From positions 1-7,227 of the forward strand of contig JAJDCT010000098.1 in assembly GCA_029260695.1 (NCBI GenBank): a DNA stretch of 7,227 bases, read 5' to 3'. The DNA comes from Phycisphaeraceae bacterium (lineage in GTDB: Bacteria > Planctomycetota > Phycisphaerae > Phycisphaerales > Phycisphaeraceae). This document shows, one piece after another, positions 1-5,948 of this stretch. A program made the position numbers and the translations under genes. The notes under the pieces were generated by a model. That model did no database searches, was not told the origin of the DNA, and saw nothing but the letters and a program-made list of their open reading frames with translations. Position 1 is the stretch's first letter. The number at the start of each line of letters is the position of its first letter.

Positions 1-561
1 CCGGGTGAGTCCACCCGTGTGCACTATTCGCGTGCCGAATGGCGTGTGGACCTGTTGAATCTCCCCTCGGGGCCTACCCAAGAGGAGGATTCGCTCGTCG
101 CGTCTCAAGACCTTCCTGGTGGGCATGTTGCCCGCTGGCGAGGCGGTCCAGAGCCTCAATACGTCATTGCTGACTACCCCCAAGCCGGGCCGCAGGGCCG
201 GGGGCCAAGCGCGGGCGGTCAGGTGGTCCCTCGCGACGGCCGCTACTAGGCCAGTCGAAGCGCTCGGCGCCTGTGGCTGACGGGGGTGGACAAAAAACAC
301 CCAGTGGCCCTTGTCCTGCCGAAAGAACCCGACAGCCTCGTCGATCTGCTTGCCGGCTATCCTCCCCCGCAGGCCGAGTGATTGCTCCGCGCTGTCGTAG
401 TGGATCCGGACCTCTTCTCCGGTGGCGCGGCCGTTCCGGTCTTGCCAGGCAAATACGCCCACGACGCGCCTGGCCGGCGGGAAATCGGCGTCCGGCTCCC
501 CCCCGGGAGCGCGGCTGAGCCCCAGCAAGAGGGCCAGCAACGCAACTGCATAGGGTCTCAC
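1..561 (-). CDS. Unrecognised secreted protein, GTG start, C-terminus beyond the left edge
   Basis: I do not recognise this family. The minus-strand frame stays open for 187 codons from a GTG at 561-559 to the first base of the window. A strong purine-rich ribosome site (AGGAAGGA) lies 9 bases before the GTG, and the nearest upstream in-frame stop is a TAG around 650. There is no in-frame ATG until residue ~139, so GTG is the natural start. The N-terminus reads (M)RPYAVALLALLLGLSRA, a short positive end plus a leucine-rich core, as in a Sec signal peptide. A mixed soluble stretch follows (VGVFAWQDRNGRAT, GKQIDEAVGFFRQDKGHWVFF), then an Arg/Pro-rich part. Hand-counted third codon positions are about 80% G or C, as expected for a real gene in GC-rich DNA. 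It lies about 400 bases downstream of the beta-mannosidase on the same strand, so a shared transcript is uncertain. No catalytic motif is visible. Part of the open frame could be fortuitous. Confidence 0.6.
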   Translation of the reverse strand, partial: MRPYAVALLALLLGLSRAPGGEPDADFPPARRVVGVFAWQDRNGRATGEEVRIHYDSAEQSLGLRGRIAGKQIDEAVGFFRQDKGHWVFFVHPRQPQAPSASTGLVAAVARDHLTARAWPPALRPGLGVVSNDVLRLWTASPAGNMPTRKVLRRDERILLLGRPRGEIQQVHTPFGTRIVHTGGLTR

Positions 562-966
562 GCAGCGAGATCCTTCCTGGCTTCCTCCCCAGCTGACAGC
601 GAACCCCGTGCCTGCTGAGGGCTTCGATCTCAGACGAGAGTCCTGGGGCTAAGGGCTAGCACACTGACCGATTAGGACGGCAGGCTCGTTTGGGTTGCAC
701 TAGCGCGTCCCCCTGGGGAGATCCCTTTGTGGAACCTCGACTTGGAGTGACCCCACTGCATACCACCTCACACCAGCCCTCACCCCGCCATCCTCCCGCC
801 TTGGAGCCTGTCTAGCGCAGGTCCGCCGAACGGGCTACGTCTTGGGCGAGGCCAGATTTCCTGCCGTAGACGTGGCCATTCCCGCCAAGCGAGGAACTCC
901 CTAGCCGAGTTGCTCGTGCAGACAGGCACGTCCGCTGGGGACACCGTGGAGCAGGTCAGGCTCAGG
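562..966. other. Intergenic stretch of about 400 bases with no supported gene
   Basis: This gap separates the beta-mannosidase stop from the GTG-started secreted gene. Open frames here are short, lack convincing ribosome sites and give Arg/Pro/Ser-rich translations typical of chance frames in GC-rich DNA. I see no tRNA or rRNA, no insertion-sequence ends and no T-tailed hairpin. A 5-bp inverted pair (CGTGC/GCACG, 915-930) lies 37-52 bases after the beta-mannosidase stop but has no T run, so it is not a convincing terminator. The promoter of the secreted gene could lie here, but no clear -35/-10 pair stands out. Confidence 0.5.
571..578 (-). promoter_or_regulatory. Ribosome binding site for the GTG-started secreted protein
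   Basis: The minus strand reads AGGAAGGA, ending 9 bases before the GTG at 561. A second purine block (GGAGG, 588-584) is too far upstream to serve. This site is the main reason for choosing the GTG start, and a hydrophobic signal-like N-terminus begins right after it. Confidence 0.55.
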
Positions 967-3498
967 TCATTTCCCGAAGTAATTCGCCATCTGGAGCACC
1001 GGGCGGGTTGTGAGTTCCTGAGCCTCAAGAGGTCGGTGAGTCGTGATGGTGAACGTATGACATTCCCCGGGCAAGAGTGTAATGATTTGGTCATCTATCA
1101 ACGCGTCGGGGTCGAGACGATCCGGGAATATCGCCAGATCGCGCAGAAGTGTTCGTGCGGTAATGGTCAGTTGAATCCGTGAGTCGTGCCGGACGAGTTG
1201 TGTGTCGAACTTAGGCGCGGGATACACCACATCTTTGTCGCGATCGGGGAACCAGAAAGACCGGGCTTCGCCAAGGTCTGCCACAATAAACGTCTCATAT
1301 CGGTGGTGGAATCCAGGTGGGACCAGCAGTCGCTGGGAACCTCGAGGGTCGACCTTCGCCGGCTCGGCGTGACGGCCAAGGGCTTGCCCTGTCATCCCTA
1401 TAAGACGGATCGTGCATTCTCCGATCCACGGCTCATCATGATCGTTGTGAAGGTACACCGCAACGGGACCCACCGCCTGATCAGCCGGGACCGCCTCACA
1501 TGGCTGGATGGTGATAAGACGATCTGCGTAGCTTCGGCGTGTCGCATACCACAGGGGCTTTCGTCGCCCACCGCTATCGATAGCCGACCAACTCGCAACC
1601 GGCCAGCAATCGTTGAGCTGCCAGTACAACGTGCCCGAGTTCCAAGGCGACAAGGCACGAAACCACTCACACCCCAACGTCAGCGCCCGAGCTAGATTTA
1701 ACTGGGCCAGGTAGAGCCAGTCGTCGAAGTTGTCGGGTGGGTCGAAATAGTCCGCCATCCGCGCATTGGCCAACTCCTGCCCTCCATCGTGCCTGTTGTG
1801 ATGGATCATCCCCGGAGAGTCCCACCGCCAATGATCAGACGGCACAGATTGTTCGATGGTCGGCCATGTAGGCGGCCCATGGAACCCGAATTCACTGGCG
1901 AAGCGGGGCCGGTGTGCAAGGTAGTTTCGGTAGTCGCCCTGGCCGTTCCACACATCCCACACGTGGGCGTTGCCCGACTCGTCTGTGTTCGGGTGGATAT
2001 CCATAGACCCGGAATACGGGCTGTTGGGCCAATACGGCGTTGACGGGTCGAGCTCACGGATAAGTCCCGGGAAGAGATCAAGGTAGTAGCCCAGGCCCCA
2101 AGTACGCGACCCCGATGTACGTACCCCGCACCAATCGTCGTCTTCATCGAACGTGGCCCAGATACACTCGTTGCCGCCGTTCCATAGGACCAGGCTGGGG
2201 TGCGGTGCCAAGCGGGTGATGTTGTACCGGGCCTCTTCCTCGAACAACGATCGGATGGGTTCTTCTTCCGGGTAGCATGCGCATGCAAGCATGAAGTCCT
2301 GCCACACCATTACGCCCAGTTCATCGCAGATGTCATAGAAGGCGTCGGACTCGTATATCCCACCTCCCCAGACCCGTAATATGTTCATGTTGGCGTCGTG
2401 TGCCTGTGTGATCCGTTGGCGGTATCGCTGTGGAGTCACACGATGCGGGAAGCAATCGTCGGGGATCCAATTGGCGCCCTTGCAGTAAATCCGCTTGCCA
2501 TTGACCTTCAACACAAAAGTCGCACCGCGGTCATCGGCATCCTTGCTTGCATCTAACGACACAACGCGCAGACCGATACGCCGTTGCACCTCACCGATGG
2601 TGTGGCCGTCGTGATCAGTGAGTTTCACGCACAGCGTGTACAACGGTTGATCGCCGTGACCCACGGGCCACCACCGCTGGGGGGCCTTTACATCTATCTG
2701 GAAGCGCGGGGCGTCATTGGCCTTAAACCGAGAGGACGCTGACGTGACGACGCGGCCGTCCGGATCGCGCATCTCGTATCCGATATCCAATCCGTTGTTC
2801 GTAGCCCATTGGGTGTCAACATGCAGATCGATCGTGGCGTGGTCCGGATCCGCCCGGGTAATCAGTGGCCGAACGGACTTGATACGAGCGCCGCTCCACG
2901 CCTCAAGGTAAATGGGCCTCCAGATGCCCGCCGTAACCAAGACGGGGCCCCAATCCCACCCGAAATTGCACGCCATCTTCCGGATCATGTTGTGCGCCTG
3001 AAACGGATTACTGCCTTTCCCGGCATTAGGCAGAACACCCAGCTGTCGTTCCATCTCCGCGGCGTAATTCAGCGCGGATGCGAATTGGATTGTCAATTCA
3101 TTAGTGCCTGCGCGTAACGCCTCCCGGGCATCGACTCTGTGCTCAACGTGCATGTTCGCAGCCTGGCCAATCATGGTGCCATTCATCTCGACCCGGGCAA
3201 TCGTATCGAGGCCTTCGCAGACTAAATCAATCCTGTCCGCTTGAAACAGCCCCTCGGGGGCTTCGAATCGGCAAGAGTACAACCAATCAACGTGCCCGAT
3301 CCACTGCAACTGCTTTTCATTGAACCCCAAGTACGGGTCAGGGATCAGCCCCGCGGCCATCAGGTCGGTGTGGACACAGCCCGGCACCGACGCAGGAACC
3401 CCCTGGTTCAACAAGCGATCGGCCAAGTCGGCAGGAACCGCCTCTTGCCCACCCGCAACCGTAAGCCGCCATCCATCATGTAAAGTTACACATGTCAT
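967..3498 (-). CDS. Beta-mannosidase, glycoside hydrolase family 2 (EC 3.2.1.25)
   Basis: This exo-enzyme removes non-reducing terminal beta-D-mannose from manno-oligosaccharides or glycan fragments with retention of configuration. At 843 residues it has the usual full length. It shows the family order: N-terminal sugar-binding-like domain with GWDWGP (180-185), Ig-like domain to about 310, then the TIM barrel starting near CKGANWIPDD (339-348) and RVWGGGIYE (375-383). The acid/base is Glu444 in LWNGGNE, and the nucleophile is Glu536 in FASEFGFHGPP. Later come WQLNDCWPVASWSAID (from 626) and C-terminal Ig-like domains. There is no signal peptide, so it should be cytoplasmic and act on imported sugars. 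The ATG at 3498 is preferred; a TTG directly before it would add one residue. Cys445 follows the acid/base Glu where I recall Asn being common in relatives. Wording such as RTWGLGYYLDL and HVWDVWN resembles bacterial beta-mannosidases rather than beta-galactosidases or glucuronidases. Confidence 0.95.
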   Translation of the reverse strand: MTCVTLHDGWRLTVAGGQEAVPADLADRLLNQGVPASVPGCVHTDLMAAGLIPDPYLGFNEKQLQWIGHVDWLYSCRFEAPEGLFQADRIDLVCEGLDTIARVEMNGTMIGQAANMHVEHRVDAREALRAGTNELTIQFASALNYAAEMERQLGVLPNAGKGSNPFQAHNMIRKMACNFGWDWGPVLVTAGIWRPIYLEAWSGARIKSVRPLITRADPDHATIDLHVDTQWATNNGLDIGYEMRDPDGRVVTSASSRFKANDAPRFQIDVKAPQRWWPVGHGDQPLYTLCVKLTDHDGHTIGEVQRRIGLRVVSLDASKDADDRGATFVLKVNGKRIYCKGANWIPDDCFPHRVTPQRYRQRITQAHDANMNILRVWGGGIYESDAFYDICDELGVMVWQDFMLACACYPEEEPIRSLFEEEARYNITRLAPHPSLVLWNGGNECIWATFDEDDDWCGVRTSGSRTWGLGYYLDLFPGLIRELDPSTPYWPNSPYSGSMDIHPNTDESGNAHVWDVWNGQGDYRNYLAHRPRFASEFGFHGPPTWPTIEQSVPSDHWRWDSPGMIHHNRHDGGQELANARMADYFDPPDNFDDWLYLAQLNLARALTLGCEWFRALSPWNSGTLYWQLNDCWPVASWSAIDSGGRRKPLWYATRRSYADRLITIQPCEAVPADQAVGPVAVYLHNDHDEPWIGECTIRLIGMTGQALGRHAEPAKVDPRGSQRLLVPPGFHHRYETFIVADLGEARSFWFPDRDKDVVYPAPKFDTQLVRHDSRIQLTITARTLLRDLAIFPDRLDPDALIDDQIITLLPGECHTFTITTHRPLEAQELTTRPVLQMANYFGK

Positions 3499-3506
3499 CA
3501 ACTATT

Positions 3507-3511
3507 CTCTC
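3507..3511 (-). promoter_or_regulatory. Weak ribosome binding site of the beta-mannosidase gene
   Basis: GAGAG on the minus strand sits 8 bases before the ATG at 3498, and 5 bases before the overlapping TTG at 3501. The spacing favours the ATG. The match to the anti-Shine-Dalgarno sequence is only partial, so initiation is probably moderate. Confidence 0.35.
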
Positions 3512-3548
3512 TGCTATGTGTCTGATCGTATTAGAGTTAATCCTCGTG

Positions 3549-3578
3549 CTTGCCATGACCACTTGCCATGCCAGGCAA
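3549..3578. repeat. CTTGCCATG direct repeats with an inverted TTGCC/GGCAA pair
   Basis: CTTGCCATG occurs at 3549-3557 and again at 3562-3570, 13 bases apart. The second copy also forms an inverted pair with GGCAA at 3574-3578 (TTGCC, 6-base gap, GGCAA). Another CTTGCC occurs at about 3655. The group lies 50-80 bases upstream of the beta-mannosidase start, where an operator or activator site could sit. The arms are short and chance is possible; the binding protein, if any, is unknown. Confidence 0.25.
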
Positions 3579-3680
3579 CATATCCCCATGGCTGTCAGTA
3601 CGCGTTGATTCCATGCAGCTACGCATGACCTCAGCCCGGCATGCAACGACGTGACTTGCCGTGTGTGAACAGCCACTCAT

Positions 3681-3703
3681 GCGTCTTGATGTCATCAAGC
3701 CGC
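3681..3703. promoter_or_regulatory. 23-base dyad between the FG-GAP gene and the beta-mannosidase gene
   Basis: The sequence is GCGTCTTGATG, a central T, then CATCAAGCCGC. The 11-base arms are complementary at 10 of 11 positions, with one T/C mismatch at the fourth base. It lies about 185-205 bases upstream of the beta-mannosidase ATG and 53-75 bases after the stop of the FG-GAP gene. No T run follows on either strand and the one-base centre leaves no hairpin loop. A dimeric regulator's operator is therefore more likely than an intrinsic terminator. Which regulator binds cannot be told from the sequence. Confidence 0.4.
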
Positions 3704-3755
3704 CACCACTGTGTGAGAGATGCTCTGGAAAGACTAGCCCCTGACGTCCTGATTA

Positions 3756-5681
3756 CTAACTGTGACTCTGACGGCGTATACACGTCGTACGGCGTCGTCG
3801 CACGCTTAATGTAAGCACGCCCGTGAGGTATGCGGCAAGTGACCCCGGCTCGGGTATCGTGGCCGACGCCTCAGCCAGCGGCGGCGGTGTGCCAACGTTC
3901 CAGTTGCCCAGGACGAGGTTGAGGTCTTCGATGCCGATGAACCCGTCGCCGGATGGATCGGCCAGGGGATTCGCGGGGGGTACAAGTTGGTTCCAGTTGC
4001 CTAAGACGATGTTGAGGTCGGTGATGCCGACGAAGCCGTCACCGTCGAGGTCACCGGGGATAATCTCGACCAGGTTCAGCAATTGGTTGACGGATACGTT
4101 GCTCAGCTCCTGCACCGTGCCGCTAGGCCAGACGACGGTAATCAGGTCGATGGAGGCGGCGTTGAGGCCGAGCCCAAAGTGAGCGGCGAATTCGTTTTGG
4201 CTTAGGAAATTACTCCCGGCACCGATCTCCCGCACCATCTCGTCGCCCACGACATTGATGTCCGGGTCAATGGTAATAAATGTCCCGATGCCGTCTCGGT
4301 TGGAGACAGTCCCTTCGACACTGATCCTAAGCCAGTCGTTGTCGTCACCGCCGTCGTTGCGGTAGAGGACGGCCTCTTCGCCGTTCTTGGTGATGAAGAT
4401 GTCCAGGTCGCCGTCGTTGTCGTAGTCGAGGCTGAGCAGCCCGCGGCCCTGATCCCCCTGACCGGAACATGGGCACACCCCATCCGTGATCCCCGAGGCG
4501 ATGGAGATGTCGGTAAACACCCCGTTGTCGTTCTGGTAGAGGCGGGACCGGTCGAAAGAAAAAGGCCAGCCGTTGGTCACAGCCAGGTCTAAGTCGCCGT
4601 CGTTGTCGTGATCAAGGAAGGTGGTTCCCCATGACCACCCCGAGTCCCGGACCCCCGCGGCGTCGGTCTGGTCGGAGAAGGTGCGGTCGCCGTTGTTACG
4701 GAAGAGGCGGTTGCCGCTGTGGTCTTCGATCTGGCCGGGCACATTGACCAGATTCGTCACGAACATATCCAAGAGTCCATCGCCGTCGTAGTCTCCTATG
4801 GTCAGCCCCATGGCATCCTCACCGGTGCCGACGCCTGCCGCGAGCGTGCCGTCTGTGAACGTGCCGTCGCCGTTGTTCCAGAAGACCTGGCTGGTGGTGA
4901 AGTCGCCGGCGATAGCGAGGTCCGGGAGTCCGTCGCGGTCCAGGTCGGTGAAGGTCGATGAGAAGCGGTATGTCCGGGTGTCGGTCCCGCCGCCGTGGAA
5001 AGCGGAGGCGCGGTAGACATCCAGCCCGGCGGCGGCGGTGACGTCCTCGAAGTGGCCGGGGTTCGCGGCGCCGAGGTTGCGTAGCAGCCGCGAGGTGCTA
5101 TCCGCAATTTGGTTGCCCCAGTCGTTGGTATGGATATCCAGGAACCCGTCGCCGTCATAATCGCCGAACGTAGCGCTTTGGCCGTAACGGGACACCCCGG
5201 CGATGTCGGCGCCGCGCGAAGCGGCCTGCTCGGTGAAGTGGCCGCTGCCGTCATTGATATACATATAGAACCGTGTGTCGCCTCCGGCGGTGACGTACAG
5301 GTCCAGATCGCCGTCGTTATCGATATCCCCCCAGGCCGGCGCATTGGTCTGGAGGTTGGCGGTGAACCCAGCGGCTGTGGACACGTTTTCGAACGTGCCG
5401 TCACCCTTGTTGCGGTAAAGGATGTCGGATGCGTCCAGGCGGGTAACAAAGATATCCACCAGACCATCGTTGTCGTAGTCGCCCGCGGCCGCGCCTCCGG
5501 TCATGACCAGCTGCCCCGCTCCGAGGCCCGCGTTCTGGACATGAGTGATCCCGGCTGCTGCTGTCACGTTGGTGAACACCACCGCCGAGGCCGAAGCCGA
5601 TCCCATCCACACAACAACCGCCGCGATCATTGGGATAGTGACTGATCGAAGACGCCTTAACGCCCCGCACTGTAAATCCAC
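3756..5681 (-). CDS. Secreted FG-GAP/ASPIC-UnbV protein with dockerin-like pair and PEP-CTERM anchor
   Basis: This is a 641-residue surface protein of CRTAC1-like design. A signal peptide (1-33, ending in SASASA) precedes seven FG-GAP/VCBS units. Their calcium loops (DxDxDGxxD) begin at residues 68, 119, 174, 246, 297, 357 and 419, which suggests a seven-bladed propeller. An ASPIC/UnbV domain follows (about 450-540: SNRDGIG, LSQNEFAAHFGLG, WPSGTVQEL). Then come two dockerin-like repeats (543-564, 574-595) and a PEP-CTERM signal (from 609: IPEPGSL, hydrophobic segment, RRRR). Known PEP-CTERM proteins are sorted by an exosortase; none is in this window. I chose the GTG at 5681 because AGGGAG lies 6 bases upstream and the signal peptide then begins properly. 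A TTG at 5759 would add 26 polar residues before it. The ligand is unknown; adhesion, carbohydrate contact or matrix assembly are all possible. The gene lies between a sugar transporter gene and a beta-mannosidase gene. Confidence 0.9.
   Translation of the reverse strand: MDLQCGALRRLRSVTIPMIAAVVVWMGSASASAVVFTNVTAAAGITHVQNAGLGAGQLVMTGGAAAGDYDNDGLVDIFVTRLDASDILYRNKGDGTFENVSTAAGFTANLQTNAPAWGDIDNDGDLDLYVTAGGDTRFYMYINDGSGHFTEQAASRGADIAGVSRYGQSATFGDYDGDGFLDIHTNDWGNQIADSTSRLLRNLGAANPGHFEDVTAAAGLDVYRASAFHGGGTDTRTYRFSSTFTDLDRDGLPDLAIAGDFTTSQVFWNNGDGTFTDGTLAAGVGTGEDAMGLTIGDYDGDGLLDMFVTNLVNVPGQIEDHSGNRLFRNNGDRTFSDQTDAAGVRDSGWSWGTTFLDHDNDGDLDLAVTNGWPFSFDRSRLYQNDNGVFTDISIASGITDGVCPCSGQGDQGRGLLSLDYDNDGDLDIFITKNGEEAVLYRNDGGDDNDWLRISVEGTVSNRDGIGTFITIDPDINVVGDEMVREIGAGSNFLSQNEFAAHFGLGLNAASIDLITVVWPSGTVQELSNVSVNQLLNLVEIIPGDLDGDGFVGITDLNIVLGNWNQLVPPANPLADPSGDGFIGIEDLNLVLGNWNVGTPPPLAEASATIPEPGSLAAYLTGVLTLSVRRRRTTCIRRQSHS
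3789..3857 (-). other. PEP-CTERM sorting signal
   Basis: Residues 609-631 of the FG-GAP protein carry the three expected parts: the PEP motif (IPEPGSL), a hydrophobic segment (AAYLTGVLTLSV) and an Arg cluster (RRRR). A 10-residue tail follows, ending RRQSHS, which is slightly longer than usual. In known systems an exosortase recognises this signal during export and surface attachment. Confidence 0.85.
3897..4055 (-). repeat. Two dockerin-like calcium-binding repeats
   Basis: The copies read GDLDGDGFVGITDLNIVLGN (3990-4055) and ADPSGDGFIGIEDLNLVLGN (3897-3962), each followed by WN. They are 93 bases apart start to start and similar at the DNA level, which points to duplication. Each has an EF-hand-like loop followed by a helix, as in type I dockerins. 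In planctomycetes these commonly sit just before a PEP-CTERM tail, and no cohesin or scaffoldin is seen here. A cellulosome role should not be assumed. Confidence 0.8.
4401..5480 (-). repeat. Seven FG-GAP/VCBS propeller repeats
   Basis: The calcium loops are encoded at 5454-5480 (DYDNDGLVD), 5301-5327 (DIDNDGDLD), 5136-5162 (DYDGDGFLD), 4920-4946 (DLDRDGLPD), 4767-4793 (DYDGDGLLD), 4587-4613 (DHDNDGDLD) and 4401-4427 (DYDNDGDLD). Spacing is 51-72 residues. Most units continue with an RNxGDGTF-like turn. The plus-strand signature gtcgccgtcgttgtcg recurs through the region because of these loops. Confidence 0.9.
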
Positions 5682-5687
5682 AGCATT

Positions 5688-5696
5688 CTCCCTCTC
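5688..5696 (-). promoter_or_regulatory. Ribosome binding site that fixes the FG-GAP gene start
   Basis: GAGAGGGAG on the minus strand ends 6 bases before the GTG at 5681. It is preceded by a T-rich tract (TTGTTCTGTTTTGTTTTT, about 5699-5716), which may keep the leader unstructured. No comparable site precedes the upstream TTG at 5759. Confidence 0.6.
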
Positions 5697-5762
5697 ACAA
5701 AAACAAAACAGAACAAGCCTGTACTCACGCCGGTCGTCCACCCTGCGATCGGAGATCAAAGC

Positions 5763-5790
5763 TAAACCGTACTCAAGTCCCTACGGCTTA
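5763..5790 (-). other. Hairpin between the permease and FG-GAP genes
   Basis: On the minus strand TAAGCCGTA (5790-5782) pairs with TACGGTTTA (5771-5763) across a 10-base loop. This gives a 9-bp stem with one G-U wobble. It lies about 160 bases after the permease stop and about 80 bases before the FG-GAP start. There is no clean T run after it, so it may be a weak terminator, a leader structure or chance. The rest of the 267-base gap shows no gene. Confidence 0.3.
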
Positions 5791-5948
5791 CGAGCAGGAA
5801 TACCCACAATGCCACACCTTACTGTACCCCGCCTTAGCCCCGTGGCTACTAAAATCCGCATACAGCGATATCAAGACATTTTGTCGGGCTGTAAGTGATT
5901 GTCCACAATTAGTTTGCGCCACCACACCCTGGGAACTCAAGCCCCGAC

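Noticed and set aside
19..618. Plus-strand frames at the left edge (19-249, 273-518, 382-618)
   Set aside because: They are short and mutually broken, while one continuous minus-strand frame with a ribosome site and signal peptide covers the same bases.
915..930. CGTGC/GCACG inverted pair after the beta-mannosidase stop, as a terminator
   Set aside because: It is only 5 bp with no T run, so it is too weak to call.
780..1094. 104-codon minus-strand frame across the end of the beta-mannosidase gene
   Set aside because: It overlaps the real C-terminus in another frame and its tail is Arg/Pro-rich, with no ribosome site.
1186..1695. 169-codon plus-strand frame opposite the beta-mannosidase gene
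   Set aside because: It is antisense to a well-supported enzyme, has no ribosome site and its composition looks like an antisense shadow.
1806..2288. 160-codon minus-strand frame inside the beta-mannosidase gene
   Set aside because: It is an out-of-frame reading of the conserved catalytic region, with no motif of its own.
3897..4055. Dockerin repeats as evidence for a cellulosome
   Set aside because: No cohesin or scaffoldin is visible, and in planctomycetes such repeats are common beside PEP-CTERM tails without cellulosomes.
4802..5467. 221-codon minus-strand frame inside the FG-GAP gene
   Set aside because: It is a Thr/Pro/Ser/Arg-rich shadow produced by the repeated Asp/Gly codons read in another frame. 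It has no domain, and the overlapping gene is certain.
5109..5645. 178-codon plus-strand frame opposite the FG-GAP gene
   Set aside because: It is an antisense shadow of the repeats (Val/Ala/Gly/Ile-rich). No family is recognisable.
5867..5877. GTCTTGATATC, similar to half of the 3681-3703 dyad (GTCTTGATGTC), as a shared operator
   Set aside because: A 10-of-11 match between two gaps of 250 bases is about what chance allows, and this copy is not a dyad. The similar distance to each gene start (about 190 bases) may be coincidence.
5898..5909. ATTGTCCACAAT short inverted repeat after the permease
   Set aside because: The 5-base arms are likely by chance in AT-richer intergenic DNA, and no second copy was seen.
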